From: Methylobacteriaceae bacterium | GTDB lineage: Bacteria; Pseudomonadota; Alphaproteobacteria; Rhizobiales; Beijerinckiaceae | Length of the DNA stretch: 64,000 bases | Reading direction: 5' to 3' | NCBI GenBank assembly: GCA_020638135.1 | Contig: JACKJE010000015.1 | Coordinates: 28,626 to 92,625 of the forward strand | Part shown: positions 34,343 to 42,762 of the stretch, piece by piece | How the letters are laid out: every line of letters starts with the position of its first letter | Numbering within the stretch: the stretch's first letter is position 1 | Program-made: the position numbers and the translations under genes | Notes under the pieces: generated by a model | The model's database searches: none | What the model saw: the letters and a program-made list of their open reading frames with translations, nothing else | What the model was told of the DNA's origin: nothing

Positions 34343-36319
34343 ATGATCTCGGTGACTTTCCCCGATGGCGCCTCGCGCGCCTACGAGCCCGGCGTTTCCG
34401 GCCTCGACATCGCCAAATCGATTTCCCCCTCGCTCGCCAAGCGCACCGTCGCCATGGCGCTCGACGGCGACCTCGTCGACCTCGCCGATCCCATCAATCG
34501 CGACGCCCGAATTGAATTCGTCTCGCGCGAAGACCCGCGCGCGCTCGAACTGATCCGCCACGACGCCGCGCATGTGCTGGCGGAAGCCGTGCAGACCCTG
34601 TTTCCGGGGACGCAGGTGACGATCGGGCCGGTGATCGAGAACGGCTTCTATTACGACTTTTTTCGCGCCGAACCTTTTACGCCCGACGACTTTTCCGCCA
34701 TCGAGAAGAAGATGCGCGAGATCGTGGCGAAGGATCGGCCCTTCACCAAGGAAGTCTGGACGCGCGCTGAGGCGATCGCGCATTTCGAGAAGGCGGGCGA
34801 GGCTTTCAAGGTCGAGCTGGTCGAAGCCATTCCCGCCGACCAGGACCTGAAAATCTATAAGCAGGGCGACTGGCTCGACCTGTGCCGCGGCCCGCACATG
34901 ACCTCGACGGGCAAGATCGGCGAGGCCTTCAAGATCATGAAGGTCGCCGGCGCCTATTGGCGCGGCGATTCGACCAAGCCGATGCTCCAGCGCATCTACG
35001 CGACCGCCTTCGCGAAGAAGGCCGATCTGGACGAGTATCTGCATCGTCTGGAGGAGGCCGAGAAGCGCGACCATCGCAAGTTGGGCCGCGAAATGGACCT
35101 GTTCCATTTCCAGGAAGAAGCGCCGGGCGCGATCTTCTGGCATCCGAAGGGCTGGACCCTGTTCCAGACGCTGGTCGCCTACATGCGGCGGCGTCTTGCT
35201 GGCGACTATGACGAGGTCAATGCGCCGCAGGTGATGGACAAGGCGCTTTGGGAAACGTCAGGGCATTGGGGCTGGTATTCCGACAATATGTTCGCCGTGA
35301 AATCGGCGACCGCCTTCGTCAATCCCGACGACGAGGAAGCCGACCAGCGCGTGTTCGCGCTGAAACCGATGAACTGTCCGGGCCACGTGCAGATCTACAA
35401 GCACGGGCTGCGCTCCTATCGCGAACTGCCGCTGCGCATGGCCGAATTCGGCGTGGTGCATCGCTACGAACCGTCCGGCGCCATGCATGGCGTGATGCGC
35501 GTGCGCTCGTTCACGCAGGACGATGCGCATATCTTCTGCACCGAGGACCAGCTCGAAGCCGAGATCATGAAGATCAACGATCTCATCCTCTCGGTCTACG
35601 GCGATTTCGGATTCGACAAGCTTGTCGTAAAGCTCTCGACGCGGCCGGAAAAGCGCGTCGGCGCCGACGCGCTGTGGGACCATGCCGAAAGCGTGATGGC
35701 GCGCGTGCTCGAACGCATCAAGGCGGAGGGCGGCGAAAGAATAGAAACCTCGGTCAATCCGGGCGAGGGCGCCTTCTACGGGCCGAAGTTCGAATATGTG
35801 CTGCGCGACGCGATCGGCCGCGACTGGCAGTGCGGCACGACGCAGGTCGACTTCAATCTGCCCGAACGGTTCGGCGCCTTCTACATCGACGCCAACAGCG
35901 AGAAAGTGCCGCCGGTGATGGTGCATCGCGCGATCTGCGGCTCGATGGAGCGCTTCACCGGCATTCTGATCGAGCATTTCGCGGGCCACATGCCGCTGTG
36001 GCTGGCGCCGCTGCAGATCGTGGTGGCGACGATCACGCAGGAGGCCGACGATTTCGCGATGGAGATCGTCGCGGCTGCGCGAAAAAAGGGCCTGCGCGTC
36101 GACGTCGATCTGCGCAACGAGAAGATCAATTACAAGGTGCGCGAACATTCGCTCGCCAAAGTGCCGGTGCTTCTCGTTCTCGGCCGCAAGGAAGCAGCCG
36201 AGCGCACCGTGTCGATCCGTCGTCTCGGCTCGCAGGCGCAGCAGTCGATGGGGCTCGATGAAGCGCTGGCGATGCTCGCCGAGGAAGCGACGGCGCCGGA
36301 TGTGAAGCGGGCGGGGTAA
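34343..36319 (+). CDS. thrS: Threonyl-tRNA synthetase
   Basis: 658 residues, normal for bacterial ThrRS. An N-terminal TGS domain (about 1-62) is followed by the editing domain with HDAAHVLAEA and CRGPHMTSTG. The class II catalytic core has motif 2 (MRVRSFTQDDAHIFC) and motif 3 (RAICGSMERF), and PMNCPGHVQIYK supplies the zinc ligand Cys. The anticodon-binding domain covers the last 100 residues. AAGGAG lies 6 bases before ATG 34343. Confidence 0.97.
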   Translation: MISVTFPDGASRAYEPGVSGLDIAKSISPSLAKRTVAMALDGDLVDLADPINRDARIEFVSREDPRALELIRHDAAHVLAEAVQTLFPGTQVTIGPVIENGFYYDFFRAEPFTPDDFSAIEKKMREIVAKDRPFTKEVWTRAEAIAHFEKAGEAFKVELVEAIPADQDLKIYKQGDWLDLCRGPHMTSTGKIGEAFKIMKVAGAYWRGDSTKPMLQRIYATAFAKKADLDEYLHRLEEAEKRDHRKLGREMDLFHFQEEAPGAIFWHPKGWTLFQTLVAYMRRRLAGDYDEVNAPQVMDKALWETSGHWGWYSDNMFAVKSATAFVNPDDEEADQRVFALKPMNCPGHVQIYKHGLRSYRELPLRMAEFGVVHRYEPSGAMHGVMRVRSFTQDDAHIFCTEDQLEAEIMKINDLILSVYGDFGFDKLVVKLSTRPEKRVGADALWDHAESVMARVLERIKAEGGERIETSVNPGEGAFYGPKFEYVLRDAIGRDWQCGTTQVDFNLPERFGAFYIDANSEKVPPVMVHRAICGSMERFTGILIEHFAGHMPLWLAPLQIVVATITQEADDFAMEIVAAARKKGLRVDVDLRNEKINYKVREHSLAKVPVLLVLGRKEAAERTVSIRRLGSQAQQSMGLDEALAMLAEEATAPDVKRAG

Positions 36320-36366
36320 ACGGGGCCCGGCGGGTCGTTCATCGTGCGCGATGGGGGCGCAGGCCT

Positions 36367-36738
36367 ATGTCGAACGCGATGCTTCAGGCGCTGCCAGTCG
36401 TCGCGCTGTTCATTGAGGCGATGGTCCTCGGCTGGCGTATCCGGCGCGGCGACGCCATGCCGATGGCCGTCTTCAACGGCGGCGTCGCGATTGCGCTCAC
36501 GATTGTGCTCGGGCCCGCGATTGCCGAGGGTCCCGATCGCTGGGCCGACGGGCTGCACACCGCGATGATTGCACCGTTCGTCGGCGCGCTCGCCGTGCTG
36601 GCGACGAGCGTCGCCTACATCTTGCGCCGGGCGCGGCTGGCGCGTTCGCTCATCGCCGCGGAATTCGCGATCCTCGTTCTGATGACCGCCGCGGCGCTCG
36701 CGTTCGTTGTGACCTTTCGGATCAATCTCGAACTCTGA
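36367..36738 (+). CDS. Small multi-pass membrane protein
   Basis: 123 residues with four hydrophobic segments (LQALPVVALFIEAMVLGW, AVFNGGVAIALTIVLGP, MIAPFVGALAVLATSVAYIL, FAILVLMTAAALAFVVTF). No recognised family. It lies 47 bases after thrS on the same strand and is convergent with the Rieske/glutamate-synthase-like gene. Confidence 0.65.
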   Translation: MSNAMLQALPVVALFIEAMVLGWRIRRGDAMPMAVFNGGVAIALTIVLGPAIAEGPDRWADGLHTAMIAPFVGALAVLATSVAYILRRARLARSLIAAEFAILVLMTAAALAFVVTFRINLEL

Positions 36739-36760
36739 TTGCCGTCCTGCGACGCGGGTT

Positions 36761-38377
36761 TCACGCCTCGCCCGCCACCCCGCCGTAAGCGACGCCCGTC
36801 AGCCGCGTCATCTCGATCTTCCAGGTTGTCAGATCGTCGATCGCGAAGTCGCGCAGATGCGCGTGGCCGCAGGCCCGCGCCAGCACCTGCATCAGCTCGA
36901 CGCTGGCGTTGAGGAAATTCACCAGCCGCTCCGCCGATTTCTCGACGGCGAGACGCGCGACCAGATGCGGCTTCTGTGTGGCGATGCCGACAGGGCAATT
37001 GTTGGTGTGGCAGGCGCGCATGCCCAGACACCCGATCGCCTGCAGCGCAGCATTGGACAGCGCGACCGCGTCCGCGCCGAGGGCCAGCGCCTTGGCGAAA
37101 TCCTCGGGCTTGCGCAGGCCGCCGGTGATGATGAGCGTGACGTCCTTCCGGCCAAGCCTGTCGAGATGGCGGCGCGCTCGGGCCAGCGCGGGAATCGTGG
37201 GAACGGAAATATTGTCGCGGAACAGCAGCGGCGCCGCGCCGGTGCCGCCGCCGCGCCCGTCGAGGATGATGTAATCGACCCCGACGTCGAGCGCGGCGTC
37301 GATATCCTTCTCGACATGCTGCGCCGAGAGTTTGTAGCCGATCGGAATGCCGCCCGTGCGCTCGCGCGCCTCGGTCGCGAAATCGCGGATCTGCGACAGC
37401 TCCGTCCAGTCGGGAAAGCGCGCCGGCGAGACGGCCGGCTGGCCCTCCGGCAGGTCGCGCACTTCGGCGATCTTGCCCTTGACCTTTTCGCCCGGCAGGT
37501 GCCCGCCGGTTCCGGTCTTGGCGCCCTGGCCGCCCTTGAAGTGGAAGGCCTGCACGCGCTCCACCTTGTCCCAGGAGAAGCCGAAGCGGGCCGAGGCCAG
37601 TTCGTAGAAGTAGCGGCTGCAGCTCGCCTGCTCCTCGGCCAGCATGCCGCCTTCGCCGGAGCATATGCCCGTGCCGGCCCGCTCCGCGCCGAGCGCGAGG
37701 GCGACTTTCGCGGATTGCGAGAGGGAACCGAAGCTCATGTCGGAGACGAACAGCGGGATCGCCAGACGCAATGGCTTTTTCGCCCTGAGTCCGATCACGA
37801 CGTCGGTCCCGACGGGCTCGTCGTCGAGCAGGGGCAGGCGATGCAATTGGGCGGTGACGAATTGCAGGTCGTCCCAGTCTGGCAAGAGGCGGCGCGGAAC
37901 GCCCATGGCCTCGACGACGCCATGATGGCCGGTGCGGCGCAGGCCGTTTTTCGCGTAGTTCTGGATCAGTTTGACGTGCGGCTCGTCCTCCGTCCCGTGA
38001 ACGTCGGCGTAGAGGCCGAGATATTCGTCGCGCCGGTAGGGCTGGGGATGGGACTTCGCCCATTGCGCGATCTCGTCCGCGTCGACCCAGACTTTTCCGT
38101 CCTCGATGGTCGAGGCGAATTTCCGGAGCGCCTCTTCGTTGTTGTATTCGCTGACGCCGGTGTCGAGGCGATAGTCCCAGTCGTGGACGCCGCAGATCAG
38201 ATTGTCGCCATCGACATGGCCGTCCGCCAGCAGGGCGCCGCGGTGCAGGCAGCGGCCATAGAAGACCGAGACAGCCTCGTCATGCCTGACGACGACGAGA
38301 TCGACCTCGCCGACCAGCGCATAGGCGGGCTTCCTGTCCTCGAGTTCGGCCAGGGATTTGATCGCAAGCTTGTTCAT
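36761..38377 (-). CDS. Rieske-FMN glutamate-synthase-like fusion protein
   Basis: 538 residues. Residues 1-105 form a Rieske domain with CLH (Cys43, His45) and CGVH (Cys62, His65), the C-x-H...C-x2-H pattern for a [2Fe-2S] cluster. Residues about 140-520 are the FMN-binding glutamate synthase catalytic domain, with GSGG-like VDGRGGGTGAAP and GGQGAKTGTGG. A C-x5-C-x4-C [3Fe-4S] motif is at Cys450/456/461. The glutaminase domain is absent, so it is not a conventional GOGAT. It could aminate 2-oxo acids using ammonia or act on a methylated amine, with the Rieske centre as electron entry; that is inference. ATG 38377 was chosen to begin at the conserved Rieske start. Confidence 0.85.
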   Translation of the reverse strand: MNKLAIKSLAELEDRKPAYALVGEVDLVVVRHDEAVSVFYGRCLHRGALLADGHVDGDNLICGVHDWDYRLDTGVSEYNNEEALRKFASTIEDGKVWVDADEIAQWAKSHPQPYRRDEYLGLYADVHGTEDEPHVKLIQNYAKNGLRRTGHHGVVEAMGVPRRLLPDWDDLQFVTAQLHRLPLLDDEPVGTDVVIGLRAKKPLRLAIPLFVSDMSFGSLSQSAKVALALGAERAGTGICSGEGGMLAEEQASCSRYFYELASARFGFSWDKVERVQAFHFKGGQGAKTGTGGHLPGEKVKGKIAEVRDLPEGQPAVSPARFPDWTELSQIRDFATEARERTGGIPIGYKLSAQHVEKDIDAALDVGVDYIILDGRGGGTGAAPLLFRDNISVPTIPALARARRHLDRLGRKDVTLIITGGLRKPEDFAKALALGADAVALSNAALQAIGCLGMRACHTNNCPVGIATQKPHLVARLAVEKSAERLVNFLNASVELMQVLARACGHAHLRDFAIDDLTTWKIEMTRLTGVAYGGVAGEA

Positions 38378-38563
38378 CGCCGCCCCCGCTCCAGCCGCCC
38401 CCGCTCCAGCTTTCGCGGCGCGATGGAGGGCTCCGCTGGCCACAATATACACGGGACGGCGGAATTCCGTGTCCGCGGCCGGGGGCGGAGTTCCGGCGCC
38501 CCGCGCCGGCGGTTGCGCGGACGATTTCCGGCCCGATCCTTGACCTCGCCTTAATCGCCGGCC

Positions 38564-39541
38564 ATGGCTGGCGCGATGTTGTCGATCCGTCCCCCGTCCG
38601 CAGTCTCGTCACGGCCAATGTCGGCGTTATTCGCAGCGCTCGTCGGCCTCGCGCTGGCGTTCGCGCCGAATTTTGCGGGCGCGCAGGTTCTCCCGACATT
38701 TGGGCCGGGCGCCTTCGGGCCCAATCTGCCCTCGCAGCCCGACCGTTCGCTCGGCACGCTGTACATGTCCGCCATCCTGGGCGCCAACGAAACCCAGCCG
38801 GTGCGGGGCGGGCTGCAATGGCGGGTGTTCGAGGAGCGCGCGCAGCCAGACGGCACGCACAAGATCGTGGCCCAATCCGACGACGCCGCGCCGCGCTTCA
38901 GCCTGCCCTCGGGCGCCTATATCGTCCATGCGGCATTCGGACTGGCCGGGGCCGCCAAGCGCGTCGTGCTCGACGCGCGGCCAGTGACGGAACGCATCAC
39001 GCTCAACGCGGGCGCCCTGAAAATCGCGACCATGCTGGGCGACCAGGCCATTCCGCCGCAGAAGATATCGATTGCGATCTACGTGCCGGCGCCCGGCAAT
39101 TCCGAGGCGAAGCTCGTCGTCGACAAGGGCAAGCCCGGCGAGCAGATCTGCCTGCCGGAGGGGCAGTATCACATCGTCTCGACGCTCTACGATCTCGGCA
39201 ATTCGACGACGTCGGGCTCGGCCTCCGCCACCAATTCGATCGTGACCACCGACCTGCGCGTCCAGGCCGGCAAGTCGACGCAGGCAACGCTCAAACACCG
39301 TGCGGCGACCATGACGCTGAAGCTGGTCAACCAGCCGGGCGGCGAGGCGCTGGCCAACACGTCCTTCTCGGTGCTGACGCCCGGCGGCGACGTGATCCGC
39401 GAGCTGATCGGCGCATTTCCCGCGCTGGTGCTGGCGGAAGGCGAATATGTCGCGATCGCCCGGCACGAGGGAAAGACCTATCAGACGCAATTCAAGGTGC
39501 AATCGACACTCGACCGCGACGTGGAAGTCATAGCAAAATAG
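38564..39541 (+). CDS. Secreted hypothetical protein
   Basis: 325 residues from ATG 38564; an ATG at 38618 (MSALFAALVGLALAF, signal peptide cleaved after AGA-QV) is an equally good start. The mature part is beta-rich with repeated carboxypeptidase-regulatory-like units (LQWRVFEE, LPSGAYIVHAAFG, LPEGQYHIVSTLY, LAEGEYVAIAR), so an all-beta extracytoplasmic protein is likely. No specific function can be given. It is divergent from the Rieske fusion gene. Confidence 0.75.
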   Translation: MAGAMLSIRPPSAVSSRPMSALFAALVGLALAFAPNFAGAQVLPTFGPGAFGPNLPSQPDRSLGTLYMSAILGANETQPVRGGLQWRVFEERAQPDGTHKIVAQSDDAAPRFSLPSGAYIVHAAFGLAGAAKRVVLDARPVTERITLNAGALKIATMLGDQAIPPQKISIAIYVPAPGNSEAKLVVDKGKPGEQICLPEGQYHIVSTLYDLGNSTTSGSASATNSIVTTDLRVQAGKSTQATLKHRAATMTLKLVNQPGGEALANTSFSVLTPGGDVIRELIGAFPALVLAEGEYVAIARHEGKTYQTQFKVQSTLDRDVEVIAK

Positions 39542-39578
39542 GGTCGGCAAAATAGCCCGAGCGGGCCGGGGTGAGGGA

Positions 39579-39815
39579 ATGCAGACCTTTTTCGTCGAGA
39601 TCAAATGCGCGCTCGGGCGCACCTATGAAGTGGCGAGCGCGCTGGCCGAAGCCGAGATCGCCTCGGAAATCTATTCGATCGCCGGCAATTTCGACATTCT
39701 GGCCAAGTTCTACCTCGATCGCGACGAGGACATCGGCCATTTCGTCGGCCAGAAGGTGCAGACGATTCCGGGGATCGTCGATACGCGCACGATCATCACC
39801 TTCAAGGCCTTCTGA
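39579..39815 (+). CDS. Stand-alone Lrp/AsnC ligand-binding (RAM) domain protein
   Basis: 78 residues matching only the ligand-binding half of Lrp/AsnC regulators (FFVEIKCALGRTYEVASALAE, FDILAKFYLDRDEDIGHFV, TRTIITFKAF). The helix-turn-helix domain is missing, so it cannot bind DNA by itself. Such single-domain RAM proteins may sense amino acids and associate with full-length Lrp proteins. It is one base short of the next gene (stop 39813-39815, ATG 39817). Confidence 0.88.
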   Translation: MQTFFVEIKCALGRTYEVASALAEAEIASEIYSIAGNFDILAKFYLDRDEDIGHFVGQKVQTIPGIVDTRTIITFKAF

Positions 39816-39816
39816 G

Positions 39817-40731
39817 ATGCGCGCCGACACATTCGGCCTGAAGGCGGACGACGGCGCGGACATCCATATCTATCGCTGGCTGCCGGACGGCGCGCCGCGC
39901 GGCGTTGTGCAGGTCGCGCACGGGCTCGCCGAACATGCGGCGCGCTATGGCCGCCTTGCCGGCGCCCTGACGGGGCAGGGGCTCGCGGTCTACGCCGACG
40001 ATCATCGCGGCCATGGACAGACGGCCGGCGCCGGCGATCTCGGGTTTTTCGCGGAGCGCGAGGGCTGGCGCAAATGCGTCGGCGATCTGTGGTCGCTCAA
40101 CCGCCGCATCGCGGCCGACCATGCCGGCTTGCCGATCGTCCTGCTCGGCCATTCCATGGGCTCGTTCATGGCGCAGGATTTCGTCGCCGACCATAGCGAT
40201 GCGATCGCGGCGCTCGTTCTGTCGGGCTCGAACGGCCCGCCGCCCGCGATCGCCGGGCTCGGCCGGATGATTGCGCGCATCGAACGGTTGCGTCAGGGCG
40301 CGCGCGGCAAGAGCGCTCTGTTGCAGTCGCTGATGTTCGGCGATTTCAACAAGCGGTTCAAACCGGCGCGCACGCCATTCGACTGGCTGTCGCGCGATCC
40401 GGCGGAAGTCGACGCCTACATCGCCGATCCCCTGTGCGGCTTCGAATTCACCAACCAGCTCGCCGTCGACCTGCTCGACGCTCTCGGCCCGCTGTTGACG
40501 CCGGAGCGACTCGCGCGCATCCGCAAGGATTTGCCGGTCTACATCTTCAGCGGCTCCGACGATCCCGTCGGCGCGAACCTGCCGGCGCTGGCGGAAGCCT
40601 ATCGCAATGCCGGCCTGACGCGCGTCGACATGCGCGTCTACACGGGCGCGCGGCACGAAACGCTGAACGAGACCAATCGCGACGAGGTCACGGCCGATCT
40701 CGTCGCGTGGATTGCGAATACGCTGGGTTGA
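39817..40731 (+). CDS. Alpha/beta hydrolase, monoacylglycerol lipase-like
   Basis: 304 residues of the lysophospholipase/monoglyceride-lipase class: oxyanion motif QVAHGLAEHA, DDHRGHGQT, nucleophile in LLGHSMGSFM, acid in SGSDDPVGAN and His in GARHETLNE. ATG 39817 lies one base past the RAM gene's stop. Its stop is near the cytochrome gene start, so RAM, hydrolase and cytochrome may share a transcript. Substrate unconfirmed. Confidence 0.88.
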   Translation: MRADTFGLKADDGADIHIYRWLPDGAPRGVVQVAHGLAEHAARYGRLAGALTGQGLAVYADDHRGHGQTAGAGDLGFFAEREGWRKCVGDLWSLNRRIAADHAGLPIVLLGHSMGSFMAQDFVADHSDAIAALVLSGSNGPPPAIAGLGRMIARIERLRQGARGKSALLQSLMFGDFNKRFKPARTPFDWLSRDPAEVDAYIADPLCGFEFTNQLAVDLLDALGPLLTPERLARIRKDLPVYIFSGSDDPVGANLPALAEAYRNAGLTRVDMRVYTGARHETLNETNRDEVTADLVAWIANTLG

Positions 40732-40775
40732 TGCAGGGCAATGACGCGACCCGTCGGCTTGGAGACCATGGCCAC

Positions 40776-41135
40776 ATGAAACTCTTCCGTACGATTCTCC
40801 TCGTGGCGTCTTCGGCCGTCTGCGCGCCCGCGCTCGCGGCCGATCTGGAAAACGGTCTGAAACTTTCGAAACATTGGTGCGCGGCCTGCCATGTCGTGGC
40901 GGCCGACCAGACGTCCGCCAGCGTCGATGTGCCGACCTTCGCCGATGTCGCGCGGCGCAAGACGGAGACGAAGCCGCTGGCCGTCTTCCTCGCCGAGCCG
41001 CACGGCAAGATGCCGAACATGTCGCTGTCGCGCACGGAGATCGACGATATCGTCGCCTATATCCGCTCGCTCGGGCCGGCCTCCAATGATCCGACCGAGC
41101 CGCGCAAACCTCCGGACCTGCCCAAGAACGGCTGA
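40776..41135 (+). CDS. Periplasmic c-type cytochrome
   Basis: 119 residues with a signal peptide (MKLFRTILLVASSAVCAPALA, cleaved before ADLENG). A single heme motif CAACH is at residues 35-39, and an axial Met is likely in KMPNMSLS. The size and the DIVAYIRSLG ending fit a class I small cytochrome c. It could shuttle electrons to or from a periplasmic dehydrogenase, not identified here. Confidence 0.88.
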   Translation: MKLFRTILLVASSAVCAPALAADLENGLKLSKHWCAACHVVAADQTSASVDVPTFADVARRKTETKPLAVFLAEPHGKMPNMSLSRTEIDDIVAYIRSLGPASNDPTEPRKPPDLPKNG

Positions 41136-41213
41136 GCAGGAGATCGCGGGGCGCATTTCTCCGCCCACTCGCCTGCATTATGGTGGCGCGCACATCCGCC
41201 AGGGAGGAAGCGC

Positions 41214-41825
41214 TTGCTGTTCTACACGCCCGAAAAACGCGACCGCGCGATTCTACGTCACGATCCGTTCAAGGCGATCATCGCGCCGCGGCCGATCGGC
41301 TGGGTGACGACGATGGGCAAGTCAGGCGCGATCAATCTCGCGCCCTATTCCTTCTTCAACGCCTTCGCCGACCGGCCGCCGATCCTCGCCTTCTCTTCCG
41401 TCGGCGTGAAGGATTCGCTGACCTTCGCGCAGGAGACCGGCGAATTCGTCTGGAACATGCCGACCTGGGATTTGCGGCACGCGATGAACGAGACATCCGC
41501 CAGCCTGCCGCGCGGGGAGAACGAGTTCATCCATGCCGGGCTCGAAATGGCGCCATGCAATCTGGTGAAGCCGCCGCGCGTCGCGAAAAGCCCGGTCGCT
41601 ATGGAATGCAAGGTGACTTCGATCCAGGAGCTGAAGGACATCGAGGGCAAGGGGATCGACTACTGGCTCGTGCTCGGCCAGGTGGTCGGCGTGCATATCG
41701 ATCCCGCCTATATCGACGAGAACGGCGACCTTCGGCTGACCGAGATCAAGCCGATCGCGCGCTGCGGCGGCCTCGGCGACTATGCGGTCGTCGAGGATCT
41801 GTTCCAGATGGAGCGGCCGAAGTGA
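41214..41825 (+). CDS. Flavin reductase family protein
   Basis: 203 residues, start TTG 41214 after a strong AGGGAGGA. The flavin-reductase fold is shown by PRPIGWVTTM, NLAPYSFFNAFADRPP and the CTHLCW-like position CKVTSIQ. Family members bind FMN and reduce it with NAD(P)H, supplying reduced flavin to partner oxygenases. No partner oxygenase is adjacent; the next gene downstream is the unusual AT-rich gene on the opposite strand. Confidence 0.87.
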   Translation: MLFYTPEKRDRAILRHDPFKAIIAPRPIGWVTTMGKSGAINLAPYSFFNAFADRPPILAFSSVGVKDSLTFAQETGEFVWNMPTWDLRHAMNETSASLPRGENEFIHAGLEMAPCNLVKPPRVAKSPVAMECKVTSIQELKDIEGKGIDYWLVLGQVVGVHIDPAYIDENGDLRLTEIKPIARCGGLGDYAVVEDLFQMERPK

Positions 41826-42761
41826 TTAGTCGCTTCCGTCATTTTTGTGCTGGTATCGCAGGGCTTCCATATATGGCGGCAGTAGGTAGGGCTGTTTTTC
41901 GATAAATGCCCGCAACTCCGCCGCTCCAATTCTGTGAACTTTTCCGATAATGCTCCCTTCATTCTCGGAAGGGTCAAACAAGAAAAAAATATCAACGTCA
42001 GTCGGCGCTTTGACTAATGATGTTGTCATTTTACTATGTCCACTCTTTATTTGAACATAGCCACGTCGTCCATCCATATGTCGAAGTACACATTCCGTAA
42101 GAGGCGTTGATCGTTTTGCTGAGCTGACAGATATGTACCATTTCAATTCGGCTTGGATAAAAAATAATACGATATCTTCTAAGTCATCATGACCGATCGC
42201 CGACAAGGGAAGATTGGCGTGTCCTGAGCGTGGTAAAGAGATATCCGTTCGAGTCTTTCCGTTCCAGATCGACGCAGACATCAAGAGCGACGATTCAGAC
42301 TCTGATCGAAATTGAGATATCGCACTGCCTCTACCCGCAAACGCATTCTTGACTGGTCCAGGCACGAGATCGGACGGTCCGACCCGAAGCCAGCTACAAG
42401 CTCGGACTTGAAACAGGTCATACAGCGCGAAATCGCCGACGCAGCGGTAAGTCCAAGGCCCGTCAGCGCGCCCGAGCCAGTATATATTGTCGCGTGTCCG
42501 ACACCATACGAAGTCACCGTCTTTCATCCGGTGCGCTAAAGCATTGTGCGCGGACTTAGCCGAGCGACCGTACGGAGAATGAGCCAAGTAATCCCCGTAC
42601 AATTCGGCGTTCGTTGTTCCGTCGTCGATTCCTTCAATTTGCCAGCCGATTCCGGTCCATCCATTGGCGAAGCAAAATTTCCGTGCTTCGTCACACTTGG
42701 ATTTGTCCTTTTTGAAGTCGTCTCTGCCCGAATTGAGAGCCATTTTCCACACGAGGTTCAT
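41826..42761 (-). CDS. Candidate PUA/EVE-like reader plus PD-(D/E)xK-like nuclease
   Basis: 311 residues in an AT-richer block; 42001-42060 is 37% G+C against about 63% at 43201-43260 by hand count. Residues 75-135 (RMKDGDFVWCRTRDNIYWLGR ... CSWLRVG) resemble a PUA/EVE-like base-reader barrel. Residues 190-265 contain HDDLEDIV, then TECVL (Glu223) and YVQIKSG (Gln237-x-Lys239), a pattern typical of restriction-type PD-(D/E)xK cores. I infer a single-gene restriction or defence protein, not a proven function. ATG 42761 follows GAGGGAG; its first base lies two bases from the lldD stop. The alternative is an orphan of unknown role. Confidence 0.55.
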   Translation of the reverse strand: MNLVWKMALNSGRDDFKKDKSKCDEARKFCFANGWTGIGWQIEGIDDGTTNAELYGDYLAHSPYGRSAKSAHNALAHRMKDGDFVWCRTRDNIYWLGRADGPWTYRCVGDFALYDLFQVRACSWLRVGPSDLVPGPVKNAFAGRGSAISQFRSESESSLLMSASIWNGKTRTDISLPRSGHANLPLSAIGHDDLEDIVLFFIQAELKWYISVSSAKRSTPLTECVLRHMDGRRGYVQIKSGHSKMTTSLVKAPTDVDIFFLFDPSENEGSIIGKVHRIGAAELRAFIEKQPYLLPPYMEALRYQHKNDGSD

Positions 42762-42762
42762 G

